From CAYVFC01 sp964450715 (GTDB lineage: Bacteria > Myxococcota_A > Polyangia > Polyangiales > JAFGIB01): a stretch of DNA of 64,000 nucleotides. A program made the position numbers and the translations under genes. Of the stretch, positions 25,539 to 33,488 are shown piece by piece (position 1 is the first letter of the stretch; each line of letters starts with the position of its first letter). The DNA is taken from positions 1 to 64,000 of the forward strand of contig CAYVFC010000018.1 in NCBI GenBank assembly GCA_964450715.1. Reading direction: 5' to 3'. The notes beneath the pieces are model-generated. The model was given only the letters and a program-made list of their open reading frames with translations, did not search any database and had not been told where the DNA came from.

Positions 25539-27815
25539 TCAGGACTCGAAGGCGTACTCGCCCGGGCAGACGAGCGCGTGGATACAGTCGTAGCAGCGAG
25601 GGGTGTGGCGGCGTTTGCGGGAGAGGAAGGCCTGTAAATTCTCGCCCTCGGCGCCCACGAAGACCATGTCGCGCTCGGCCTTGGCGAAATCGACGCCGGC
25701 GGCCTGCTCGTGACCCGGCAGCAGGCAGGGTGGGCAGTTGATGACCTGGATCCGTAGGCTATCCGGGGGAGGGTGGGCGAGCAGGTCGCCGAGGTGCTTC
25801 TGCAGGTCGGTCTCCGCCGGCACCTGGTCGGAGCGAGCCCGACCGAAGGGGGTGACGACCTGCAGGTTCCAGCGCTGTACACCGAGGCGCGAGAGCAGGG
25901 CAGCGAGGTCCGGCAGGGTCGGCAGGTTTTTCGCTACCAGGGTGGTGTTGACCGCCAGTTGCGCGGGAGAGGGCAGGGCGGCCAGCAGGTTGCGGATTCC
26001 GGCCGTGGTCTGCTCGAAGGCCTCGGGTACGGAGGTGAGCCGGGCTTGCAGGTCGGCATCGGGCGCGTGCAGGGAGACGAGTATTTCGTGCAAGCCGCTG
26101 TTGGCGAGCTCTCGGGCAAAAGGGGGGTAGCTCGCGCGTCGGCCGTTGGTGATGAGGGCGATGCGAGCGAAGCCGAGCTTGACGGACCCGGCGATGATGG
26201 AAAAAAGCTCCGGGTGAAGGGTGGGCTCGCCCCCGTCGAGATCGAGCAGCCTGTATCCCTCGTCGCGATAGCGCTGCAGAGCGGCCCGGACCGCCTGCGC
26301 GTCAGCATGGCGGGCGGGGCGGTCGCCCACGGCGCAGAAGATGCAGCGATTGTTGCACTGGTAGGTGAGATTGACGATCAGCTTGCGCACGGCAGCGGCA
26401 GCGGGTGCCGTCCCTCGCTCGAGAAGCTCGAAGGCCTGTCTGAGCAGGTGGGGATCGAAGGCGTCGGTCCGGATCACGCCCCGATGCTGGAAGGCGCCGT
26501 AGGGGTCGTCCGTACGGCCTTCGAGCAGCTCCTGCTCCTCGCAGATCTGCTGCAGGCGGGTGCCGGGCAGCGGGGTGGCGAACTGCAGGTAGGGACGCGC
26601 GCCCAGGTCGCGGTGCAGGCGGATCGCGGTCTGCAGGGTGGAGCGGATCTCGCGCCGCTGCTCTCCGGGAATACCGATCAGATAGTGGATACCCAGTGCA
26701 AGCCCGTGCTTATCGCACCAGGCGGCCACGCGTTCCACCGCGGCCGGATCGAGGTTCTTGTGCAGGATCTCGTTCTGGACGCGCGGGCTGGCGCTTTCCA
26801 GCGATACCTTGATCCCGTCGCAGAGAGCCGACAGGCGTTCGATCTGCCGCTCGGTCAGCCGATCGGCGCGCAGGCCGTTGGGGAGCTGTAGCCTGAGCCG
26901 CTTTCGTTCGACCAGATCCAGAAGGGCGTCGAATCGCTCCGGGCTCGGGTTTACCAGCTCGTCCAGCACGACCAGGCGCTCGAGGTCGAAACGATCGATC
27001 CAGTCGGTGACCCATCGTTCGATACGAAAGAGCGGTATGGCGCGCACCTGCCGGCGCTCGCCCGGCAGCCCGGGATTTTTGCTGCAGAAGATACAGCCGT
27101 AGGGGCACCCCCGGGAGGTGACCAGGGGCAGCGTGCGCTCCGGCAGCGGCGAGAAGGGGCCCGGCCGCCAGCCGGAAGCGAGCACGCGCTTCAGGAAGGC
27201 GAAGAAGGCCTCGGCGTCGAGCAGGTCGAAGGCGGGAGGCAGCGCATCGTCCAGCGAAAAGGCGTTGTGGTTTTCCCATACGCCGCGCTCGGGTCGGCAG
27301 CCGGCTGAGATCTCGCTCGCCAGGCGCTCGAGCAGCGGCTCGCATTCGTAGCGCAGAACTAGATCGAGACCGGGTAGATCGTTCAACCATCGTTCTGGAT
27401 CGGTCTCCAGGTAGTGCATGCCGCCGCAGAACATCTCGGCCATCACCACCAAGTCGACCGCCGGGCGGGGGATGGCGCAAAGCAGCTTCTCGAGCCAGGG
27501 TCTTGCGGGCGGCGCCAGCAAGAAGGGGCTGGCGTTGATCAGCGCCAGATCCGCCCGCAGATCGGAGAGCCGCTCCAGGTAGCGCGGTTCGCCTTCGCCC
27601 AGCCAGGCGAGAGCGTCGCGCTTGGTAAGATCGGCGCCAGGGGCGGTGAAGCCGTCGAGCACGCTCACCTCCCAACCCTGCTCGCGCAGCACGGCCGCGG
27701 CCAGGTAGGCTCCCGTACCGGCGAAATAGGGGTAGTCGATGAAATGCTCGGCGAGCAGCAGGGGCGGCTGCAATATGAGGGCGCGGGGCACGGGAATCAC
27801 CGTGGTCGAGATCAT
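25539..27815 (-). CDS. Tandem radical SAM protein with two complete rSAM domains
   Basis: The product has 758 residues. Residues about 1-190 resemble the cobalamin-binding-like region of B12-type rSAM proteins, without a clear DxHxxG motif. The first rSAM core starts at CPYGCIFC (Cys237/241/244) and continues as an Elp3-like domain (IKVSLESAS, IGIPGEQ, LPGT). A second, unrelated rSAM core starts at CNNRCIFC (Cys487/491/494) with LDGGEPTLHPELF. It ends with CPPC and CYDCIHALVC, a possible auxiliary cluster. Two rSAM catalytic domains of different types in one chain are uncommon. It is divergent from the Tat protein gene at 27912. Confidence 0.85.
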   Translation of the reverse strand: MISTTVIPVPRALILQPPLLLAEHFIDYPYFAGTGAYLAAAVLREQGWEVSVLDGFTAPGADLTKRDALAWLGEGEPRYLERLSDLRADLALINASPFLLAPPARPWLEKLLCAIPRPAVDLVVMAEMFCGGMHYLETDPERWLNDLPGLDLVLRYECEPLLERLASEISAGCRPERGVWENHNAFSLDDALPPAFDLLDAEAFFAFLKRVLASGWRPGPFSPLPERTLPLVTSRGCPYGCIFCSKNPGLPGERRQVRAIPLFRIERWVTDWIDRFDLERLVVLDELVNPSPERFDALLDLVERKRLRLQLPNGLRADRLTERQIERLSALCDGIKVSLESASPRVQNEILHKNLDPAAVERVAAWCDKHGLALGIHYLIGIPGEQRREIRSTLQTAIRLHRDLGARPYLQFATPLPGTRLQQICEEQELLEGRTDDPYGAFQHRGVIRTDAFDPHLLRQAFELLERGTAPAAAAVRKLIVNLTYQCNNRCIFCAVGDRPARHADAQAVRAALQRYRDEGYRLLDLDGGEPTLHPELFSIIAGSVKLGFARIALITNGRRASYPPFARELANSGLHEILVSLHAPDADLQARLTSVPEAFEQTTAGIRNLLAALPSPAQLAVNTTLVAKNLPTLPDLAALLSRLGVQRWNLQVVTPFGRARSDQVPAETDLQKHLGDLLAHPPPDSLRIQVINCPPCLLPGHEQAAGVDFAKAERDMVFVGAEGENLQAFLSRKRRHTPRCYDCIHALVCPGEYAFES

Positions 27816-27846
27816 AGCAGCTTACCGCTGGTTGACGCCCGCACGC

Positions 27847-27875
27847 TTGATGAGCGAGGCCCGAGCCGATATAGT
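27847..27875 (+). promoter_or_regulatory. Putative promoter of the 27912-30515 operon
   Basis: TTGATG at 27847-27852 and TATAGT at 27870-27875 are 17 bp apart, a good sigma-70-like match. Transcription would start about 30 nt before the ATG at 27912. The call rests on sequence only. Confidence 0.45.
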
Positions 27876-27911
27876 ACGGGAACCATAGAAAAAGTCCGGC
27901 GGAGAACACTT

Positions 27912-28448
27912 ATGAACGAGATCGATCGTCGCGAAGCGCTCAAGATCCTTGGGCTGAGCCTACTGTCCGTGGGCACCGGTTCCGCCGTTATCTACCGAAG
28001 CGCGGATTGCAGCGGCGGCGACGATAGTGCGTCGCGACTTCCGACCGGCGAGAAGAGCCCCGCGAGCGCGAGGCAGGGCGCCGAGCCAGAGCCGGCTCCC
28101 TGGTGGCTGCTGGAACCCTTTACCGCGGGCACGGTTGTCGGCACCTGTCGCATCGTCTCCATGAGCAGCGTCTCCGACGGCGTGGTCACCCTGGGTCTGC
28201 AGAGCGAGGACGGGGAGCGTTTCGACGTCGCCATCTGCCGCCGGGATGATTCGTCCTCGGCGCCTACCCCGATTGCCAGGACCGAGTACTACGATTTCTT
28301 CCTGCCCAACGGCGGCAAGGGCGATATGCCCACCGACGAGGCGAACGGGCGCGTGGTCATGGCCCTGGGCATACTAGCCGAGCGCAACGAGAAGGGGCAG
28401 GCGCGGTTGCCGCTTCAGACGTTGCGGCAGCACTGGCTCCGCGGTTAG
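27912..28448 (+). CDS. Putative Tat-exported protein of unknown function
   Basis: The 178-residue protein begins NEIDRREALKILGLSLLSVG, a twin-arginine-like signal (RRxALK) before a hydrophobic stretch. Tat substrates often fold with cofactors before export. The mature part has no family I recognise and only two Cys residues after the signal region. GGAG lies 7 nt before the ATG. It is first of a plus-strand set with two rSAM genes (gaps 32 and 88 nt), so it is a candidate substrate or partner of them. Confidence 0.55.
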   Translation: MNEIDRREALKILGLSLLSVGTGSAVIYRSADCSGGDDSASRLPTGEKSPASARQGAEPEPAPWWLLEPFTAGTVVGTCRIVSMSSVSDGVVTLGLQSEDGERFDVAICRRDDSSSAPTPIARTEYYDFFLPNGGKGDMPTDEANGRVVMALGILAERNEKGQARLPLQTLRQHWLRG

Positions 28449-28480
28449 TCGGCGTCGTTCGCGAGCGCCGGGCGAGTTCG

Positions 28481-29434
28481 GTGGCCGAAGCATGTAGCGG
28501 AAGCCTGCGCCTGCACCTGGGGGTGGCCTGTAACAACCGCTGCATTTTCTGCGCCCAGGGAGCTCTGCGGAGCGTGCCTCAGCGCTCGTCGGACCAGGCG
28601 CCGGAGACCGGTATGCAGCGCGTTCGCTCGGGCGGCGTGGAGTCGGTCTGGCTGATGGGCGGCGAGCCCACCCTGCGGGAGGATCTGGCCGCCCTGGTGC
28701 GAAAGCTCCGCGCGGCGGGCGGGGCGTCGGCGCTGTTGCAGACCAACGGGCGAAGGCTCGCTTACATGGCGTATACCCGGGAGCTGGCGGAGGCGGGCCT
28801 TTCGGCGGTGGAGATCTCGCTACCAGGAGCCCGCCAGGAGGTCCACGACTACCACACCCGCGTTCCGGGGAGCTTCGAGCAGAGCGTGCAGGGGATACGA
28901 AACGCAAGGTCGGCCGGGCTGCGGGTGGGGATGACCGCGGTGGTGACCCGCTCCAGCTTTCGCCACCTGCAGGAGCAGGCAGCCCTGGCGGCGCGGCTCG
29001 GGGCGGAGGCCCTGCACTTCGCGCTGGCACGGCCCTGGGGCGAGGCGCGCGAGCAGCTGCAACGGATCGTTCCGCGCTGGACCGCGGTCCTCCCCTACCT
29101 CGACGCGGCCGCGCGCTGGTCTCGGCGGTCGGGGCTGTCCCTGCTGGTGAGCGGTCTGCCGCCTTGCCTGGTTTCCGGCATCGATGCCCATCCGCTGGAG
29201 GCCGAGCTGCCGGGGGCATTTCCACCCGGGCGCTTCTTCGAGGAGGTTTGCGGTAGCTGCGATCTGCGATCGCGCTGTGGCGGCGTGGACGAGGTCTACG
29301 CGGAGCGTTACGGGATCGGCGAGCTTCGGCTGCCGAACAGGGGGGCTTCCGCGGACAGCGTGGCGTTAGGGAGAGCGCCGAGCGCGGCGGTAACACTGTT
29401 CGCTGGAGCGGGGGTGATCGAGTCGTACGAGTAG
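28481..29434 (+). CDS. Radical SAM enzyme, CNNRCIFC type
   Basis: The 317-residue product has its cluster motif at ACNNRCIFCAQG (near residue 20) and SAM site WLMGGEPTLREDLAAL. The strand QTNGRRLAYMAYTRELAEAG follows, a block shared by several neighbours. Near the C-terminus CGSCDLRSRCGGV provides C-x2-C-x5-C, consistent with an auxiliary or SPASM-like site. A GTG start at 28481 is used. The reaction is unknown; peptide or protein modification is plausible from the Hxs context. Confidence 0.8.
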   Translation: MAEACSGSLRLHLGVACNNRCIFCAQGALRSVPQRSSDQAPETGMQRVRSGGVESVWLMGGEPTLREDLAALVRKLRAAGGASALLQTNGRRLAYMAYTRELAEAGLSAVEISLPGARQEVHDYHTRVPGSFEQSVQGIRNARSAGLRVGMTAVVTRSSFRHLQEQAALAARLGAEALHFALARPWGEAREQLQRIVPRWTAVLPYLDAAARWSRRSGLSLLVSGLPPCLVSGIDAHPLEAELPGAFPPGRFFEEVCGSCDLRSRCGGVDEVYAERYGIGELRLPNRGASADSVALGRAPSAAVTLFAGAGVIESYE

Positions 29435-29522
29435 CGGCAGCAGGGAGTCGGCGGCGTAGCGTGAGACGTGCTATTTTTCTTCGCTGCAACGGCCCGCTGG
29501 ATCGCGGCCACTAGGGCGCTGG

Positions 29523-30515
29523 TTGGCAAACATCGGTTACATCCAGGTAGTACGGCACTGCAACCACTATTGCGGCTTCTGCTCGAACCCCAAGTCGCCC
29601 CACGTTCACACCTTCGATACCATGCGCGAGCAGGTCGATGGCCTGGCGGACCGCGGGTACTTCGGCGTCGTCCTCACCGGCGGCGAGCCCACCCTGCATC
29701 CCGAGTTGCCGCGGATATGCGCTCACGCCAGGCAGAGGGGGCTGCAGGTCAGGATGATCACCAACGGCACGCGGCTGGCTGACCCGGAGCTCGCGCGGGA
29801 GCTGGCCGGGGCCGGGTTGCAGTTGGTTCACGTCTCGGTCTATTCGGTGCGTCCCGAGGTGGAAGCGGCCATCCGGGGCGTTTCGGGTACGCTCGACCGC
29901 GCTTTCTCGGCGGCGCGTAATGCTTTCGAGAGCGGAATCGCGGTGAACCTGAACTGCGTCATCAATCGGCTCAACGCCGACCATCTCGACGAGAGCACCC
30001 GCTTTTTTCTGCGCGAGCACCCCTATATCGAGCACTTCGTCTGGAACAACCTGGATCCATCCATGGGGCGAGCCGAGGTCAACCGCGAGAAGTACACCCC
30101 GCGGCTGGCGGACTTCGAGCTTTCCCTGGGCCGGGCGCTACGGCTGCTGCAGGAGGCGGGGAAGAGCTTTCGGGTGGAGAAGGTTCCCCTCTGTTACATG
30201 ACGGAGTTCGCTCACGCCAGCACCGAGACGCGCAAGATCGTCAAGACCGAGGAACGAATCGTCCACTTCCTCGACGAGAAGGGGACGGTGCGCCAGACCG
30301 ACTGGAACCACGCCCACGCGCCCGCCTGCGACCCCTGCACTTTGAAGAGTATATGCGCGGGGCTGTTCGACCGGGGTAACGGGTACGATCCCGACGAGCT
30401 CTACCCCGTCTTCGTGGACAGGGACGCCGTGGTCGAGCGGATCATCCGCGACCCGGCCGATCCGAGCTACCCCTTGCGTACGCTAGAGCAGTGGAAGCGG
30501 CGCTTCGAAGGGTGA
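29523..30515 (+). CDS. Radical SAM enzyme, CNHYCGFC type
   Basis: The 330-residue product starts at TTG 29523. The rSAM motif is HCNHYCGFCSNPK, followed by VVLTGGEPTLHPELPRI and MITNGTRLADPELAREL. A late block CDPCTLKSICAGLF (C-x2-C-x5-C) and the preceding NNLDPSMGRAEVN / VPLCYM layout vaguely recall HxsC-type maturases, but I cannot assign HxsC with confidence. It is last in the plus operon and converges on the His-Xaa-Ser peptide gene. Confidence 0.78.
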   Translation: MANIGYIQVVRHCNHYCGFCSNPKSPHVHTFDTMREQVDGLADRGYFGVVLTGGEPTLHPELPRICAHARQRGLQVRMITNGTRLADPELARELAGAGLQLVHVSVYSVRPEVEAAIRGVSGTLDRAFSAARNAFESGIAVNLNCVINRLNADHLDESTRFFLREHPYIEHFVWNNLDPSMGRAEVNREKYTPRLADFELSLGRALRLLQEAGKSFRVEKVPLCYMTEFAHASTETRKIVKTEERIVHFLDEKGTVRQTDWNHAHAPACDPCTLKSICAGLFDRGNGYDPDELYPVFVDRDAVVERIIRDPADPSYPLRTLEQWKRRFEG

Positions 30516-30540
30516 CTATCCGAACGGCGTTGCGCGCGAT

Positions 30541-30598
30541 GTAGGGGAGGGGCTTGCCCCCTGCCGTGCGAGAGGGCGTGCGCAAGGCCCGCCCCTAC
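30541..30598. repeat. Imperfect inverted repeat between convergent genes
   Basis: GTAGGGGAGGGGCTTGC (30541-30557) pairs with GCAAGGCCCGCCCCTAC (30582-30598) with mismatches. It lies between the convergent rSAM gene ending at 30515 and the HxS peptide gene ending at 30620. It could act as a bidirectional terminator. Its left 22 bases recur at 25255. Confidence 0.65.
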
Positions 30599-30619
30599 GG
30601 AGTGGTAGTGGCCAACGGT

Positions 30620-30898
30620 TTACCAGGATCCGTGCGACCCGTGCGACCCGTGCGATCCGTGCGACCCGTGCGACCCGTGCGACCCGTGCGACCCGTGCGA
30701 CCCGTGCGACCCGTGCGACCCATGCGAGCCGTGCGAGGCGTGCGAGCAGTGTCCGGCCTGCGCCAGCAGATCCGCCGAAGGCGATAGCGGCCCCCCGCTA
30801 CCGGTGCGAAGTGCCTCTTCCGCCTTGGCTCCGATTTCGGACTCGCGGCCCGATAGCATTCCCTTCGCGCCCTTCTTGAATCTCGGGATATCCGACAT
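30620..30898 (-). CDS. His-Xaa-Ser repeat precursor peptide (HxsA-like)
   Basis: The 92-residue protein has an apparent leader of 49 residues (MSDIPRFKKG... to ...LLAQAG). Then come fourteen uninterrupted His-Xaa-Ser triplets: HCS, HAS and twelve HGS, ending with one Trp. The repeat matches the defining feature of HxsA, the presumed substrate of the radical SAM maturases HxsB and HxsC. The single Cys is in the first triplet. AAGAGGAG lies just before the ATG. At DNA level the region is a 9-bp tandem array with near-identical codons, so copy number can vary between strains. It ends the long minus-strand gene run and has its own putative promoter. Confidence 0.85.
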   Translation of the reverse strand: MSDIPRFKKGAKGMLSGRESEIGAKAEEALRTGSGGPLSPSADLLAQAGHCSHASHGSHGSHGSHGSHGSHGSHGSHGSHGSHGSHGSHGSW

Positions 30899-30921
30899 GG
30901 CTCCTCTTAAAAGTCCCGCTT

Positions 30922-30954
30922 ACTTTATCATTCGCCGTCGCGGTTTGACAAACC
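30922..30954 (-). promoter_or_regulatory. Putative promoter and operator of the HxS peptide gene
   Basis: On the minus strand TTGTCA (30951-30946) and TAAAGT (30927-30922) are 18 bp apart, upstream of the strong ribosome-binding site. The -35 hexamer lies inside a perfect 13-bp palindrome, GGTTTGACAAACC (30942-30954), which could be a repressor site. This suggests the peptide is made at a different level from the upstream operon. Confidence 0.45.
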
Positions 30955-31024
30955 GAAAAGGACCTCGAGCTGGATAGCGATAACCGGGCCACCGCGGGTG
31001 GGGCGAAGCTATTCGGCTCCCTTC

Positions 31025-31234
31025 TTACTCCTCGTTTCTCGCCATTTCCACGGTCAGCGCCAGCGCGTAGTTGGCGAGCTCGCCGGCCAGCCGTTCCTCG
31101 GATTGGTCGCCCGTGGCGGTCAGATCCACCCGCAGGTAGGATTCCTCTCGCGAGACGACCGTCTGGCAGTGCTCGGAAAAAGCTCGCCCCGCCTCCTCGA
31201 CGGCTTCGGCGCGGTACAGTTCCGCGTGGAGCAT
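31025..31234 (-). CDS. Small HxsD-like protein
   Basis: The 69-residue protein begins LHAELYRAEAVEEAGRAF and ends LAGELANYALALTVEMARNE. This tyrosine-start and E-x-x-N-Y end pattern is that of the small HxsD-type proteins found with His-Xaa-Ser rSAM maturases. It may serve as a precursor-recognition or scaffold protein. ATG at 31232-31234 is used; a TTG at 31244-31246 lies closer to GGGGAGGA and is an alternative. It lies 29 nt after the larger HxsD-like gene. Confidence 0.55.
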   Translation of the reverse strand: MLHAELYRAEAVEEAGRAFSEHCQTVVSREESYLRVDLTATGDQSEERLAGELANYALALTVEMARNEE

Positions 31235-31263
31235 GAGCGTTCGCAAGGGTCCTCCCCGTTCCT

Positions 31264-31776
31264 TCACTCGCGGTCGGCCTTTTCCTCGCCTGAGCTTTGG
31301 GAACGGTCGGCGGCGTCGGCCGCATCTGTCTCGCCGGTCTGCTTGCCGTACTTCTCCTCCCAGGGAACGGCGATTCCCAGCGGATCGTCGAAAGCATCTG
31401 CCGAAAAATCGATACGATCGAGGTTGTCCAGCGGCGGCGTCGCCAGCGAGCCGGCCAGAGCGCGCGCGGCCACCGCCTCGATCACGGGTTGGTTCTGTTC
31501 CACCACCCGCCGGCGCCAGGCCTGCGCCAGAAGCTCGTTCGCGAACTCGCCGGCCAGCGCGCGCAACGCCTCGGCTTCCAGCGCCTCCCGGCCGGATAGC
31601 GAAACCTTGACCGTGGTCGCGTCGGGTGCGTCGAGCAGCAGGTAACAACGATCGACAAACACGTAGGCGGCGCCGTAGATGGCGTCGAGCGGATAGAGGC
31701 TTTTCTCCACGATCACATCGACGCGGTTGTTCTCGCTATCGATGTGAAGCCTTCCGGTGTCGGTTGCAGAGCTCAT
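31264..31776 (-). CDS. hxsD: HxsD-like protein with C-terminal extension
   Basis: The 170-residue protein has a core of VEKSLYPLDAIYGAAYVFVD, YLLLDAPDATTVKVSLSG, then GEFANELLAQAWRRRVVEQN and PVIEAVAARALAG. This matches the HxsD pattern as I know it: an early Tyr-containing strand, a charged middle, and an E-F-x-N-x-L-L helix. About 60 acidic, Asp/Glu/Ser-rich residues follow. HxsD proteins are normally about 100 residues, so the tail is extra. No catalytic motif is present. It lies directly downstream of two rSAM genes and upstream of the second HxsD-like protein and the peptide gene. Confidence 0.65.
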   Translation of the reverse strand: MSSATDTGRLHIDSENNRVDVIVEKSLYPLDAIYGAAYVFVDRCYLLLDAPDATTVKVSLSGREALEAEALRALAGEFANELLAQAWRRRVVEQNQPVIEAVAARALAGSLATPPLDNLDRIDFSADAFDDPLGIAVPWEEKYGKQTGETDAADAADRSQSSGEEKADRE

Positions 31777-31820
31777 GACAGAGGTTGATCTCGTACGGGG
31801 TTGTCCCGGCGGCCGTTTTT

Positions 31821-33488
31821 TCAGGGGCGGCGACCGACCGGTTGCAATGTAGCATAGCCGTGGGCCCTGGCGAAGTTGATGTGTACTCCGGGACACCGTT
31901 CGGAAAAGGAGCAGGAAAGGCAGCGTACGCTTCTAGTGTAGTAGCCGAGCTCGATATAGTCGTGCACGAAGCCCGTGATATCGAGCCTTCCGTCGCAGCC
32001 CAGCGCGTTCTCGTCCAGCAGTCTGGGTGAGGGGCGGGGCTCTCTTCCGCAGATGCAGGGCGGTACGTTTTCCACCATCGCCTGGTCGCCGAAGCTCCGG
32101 AAGAACGCGGGCAGGTCGGCGTCCCGCTCCAGGGCCGCGGTGAGCCTGTCGTGGTTGACGGCGCGCACCGCCAGGCGCCCGGCCGTATCGGCCGGAGAGG
32201 CGAGCAGGTGCTCGGCCATCTTTGCGGTCAGGCAAGCGACCACCTCGAAGCGGCCCGGTATGCAGAGAAGCCGGTCGAGCGTCTCCGGATCGCGGGTATG
32301 CGCCTGGACCAGGGTCTTGCCCAGGACCCGTCCCCGCTCGAGGGTTTCGGCCAGTCCCCGGTAGCTCTCGAGCTGCAGGACCAGTTTCTCTCCGGGCAAT
32401 CCGCGCAACGCGGCCGTGGCCGCCGCCAGATCCGGGGCCTGGACCCATACACCCGAAAATCCCTTCTCGATCCGGGGTCGCGCGCCGTCGCCCCGGTGGG
32501 CGCGGACGCGGAGGTAGTCGAATCCCGGGCCGGCCAGGCGGTGCCGGGTCCGGTCCAGCTCGTCGCAGAAGGCCTGCAGGTAGCAAAGGCGGCAGCGCTC
32601 GGGCTGGCGGCAGGCGAGCGGAGTTCCATCCCGCAGCAAGGCCTCGTACTGCTTTTGGCGGCCCCTGACCTCGTCCAGCAGCTTGTGGGGATCCTGGATG
32701 AGGTGCTCGTACCCCTCCAGGTGAGCGGGGGGAAAGCGGTTGAACCAGATGGTCAGGTCGGGCGACTCGGAAAGGCGAAGCGCGTGCTCGATGGCCGCTC
32801 TCTCCCGCTCGACGTCGTAGAACAGATCTTCCGGCGGAAGATCGAAGGCGCGGCCGAAGGGGATGAGCTGCAGCAGATCGAACTCCTTCACCCCCAGGGA
32901 GATAAAGCGGCGAAGCAGCTCGGGGAGCGAGGCGATGTTGATCCGATTCAAGCATACGTCGACGTTGACCACGATCCGTCCGTCCTCGAGCGCTGCCAGC
33001 AGGCCCTTCATCGCCTGCTCGAAAGCCCCCGGGACGCCTACCAGCCGGTCGTGGATGCCGGCGTCGGGGCCGTGCACGGAGAAGGTTATCTCCCGTAGCC
33101 CCGCATCGATGCATTTATGGAGGAAATCCGCATAGGCGAACATACGACCGTTGGTGATGGTCTGGATGTGGTCGTACCCCAGCTCTCGACCCAGGCGAAT
33201 GAAGTCGGCGTAGCTCGGATGAATAGTGGGCTCGCCGCCGGAAAGGATGAGGCGGGTGGCGCCCCGGCGGCGGCCCTCGATGATCTCGCCGCGGATAAGG
33301 TGAAGGGGCAGGTGCGAGCCGTCCTGCGATTTCGAGTCCAGGCAGAAGAGGCAGCGGTTGTTGCAGCAGCGGGTGAGGCGGACCCATTGGCGGCTTTCGC
33401 GCGCGGCCTGCTCGCGAGCGGAAACAGCGGCGATCCGGCGCCGGTCGCTTCGCCGGCCCGGCGGGGGCCGTCCGACCGCCGTCGTCAC
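31821..33488 (-). CDS. Large radical SAM enzyme with duplicated C-terminal region
   Basis: The product has 555 residues from GTG at 33486-33488, chosen because GAGG lies 8 nt upstream and the GTGA overlaps the previous stop. The rSAM motif is CCNNRCLFCLDSK, followed by LILSGGEPTIHPSYADF and TITNGRMFAYADFLHKCID. A mid-protein Cys group (LACRQPERCRLCYLQAFC) and a final group (VRCLSCSFSERCPGVHINF) suggest two auxiliary cluster sites. Residues about 345-470 form an extra domain of unknown type. It precedes hxsD by 44 nt, so it is the best positional candidate for processing the HxS peptide. Confidence 0.8.
   Translation of the reverse strand: MTTAVGRPPPGRRSDRRRIAAVSAREQAARESRQWVRLTRCCNNRCLFCLDSKSQDGSHLPLHLIRGEIIEGRRRGATRLILSGGEPTIHPSYADFIRLGRELGYDHIQTITNGRMFAYADFLHKCIDAGLREITFSVHGPDAGIHDRLVGVPGAFEQAMKGLLAALEDGRIVVNVDVCLNRINIASLPELLRRFISLGVKEFDLLQLIPFGRAFDLPPEDLFYDVERERAAIEHALRLSESPDLTIWFNRFPPAHLEGYEHLIQDPHKLLDEVRGRQKQYEALLRDGTPLACRQPERCRLCYLQAFCDELDRTRHRLAGPGFDYLRVRAHRGDGARPRIEKGFSGVWVQAPDLAAATAALRGLPGEKLVLQLESYRGLAETLERGRVLGKTLVQAHTRDPETLDRLLCIPGRFEVVACLTAKMAEHLLASPADTAGRLAVRAVNHDRLTAALERDADLPAFFRSFGDQAMVENVPPCICGREPRPSPRLLDENALGCDGRLDITGFVHDYIELGYYTRSVRCLSCSFSERCPGVHINFARAHGYATLQPVGRRP

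Noticed and set aside
29523..30515. Naming this rSAM gene hxsC
   Set aside because: The tail layout is suggestive, but I cannot confirm family-specific motifs; left unnamed.
30631..30750. Tandem 9-bp array as a CRISPR or VNTR element
   Set aside because: Units are contiguous with no spacers and stay in frame with the peptide; it is coding repeat DNA.
30554..30787. Plus-strand open frame of VRPVRP repeats across the 9-bp array
   Set aside because: It is the antisense reading of the HxS peptide array. The minus frame has a strong ribosome-binding site, a leader and the known H-x-S pattern.
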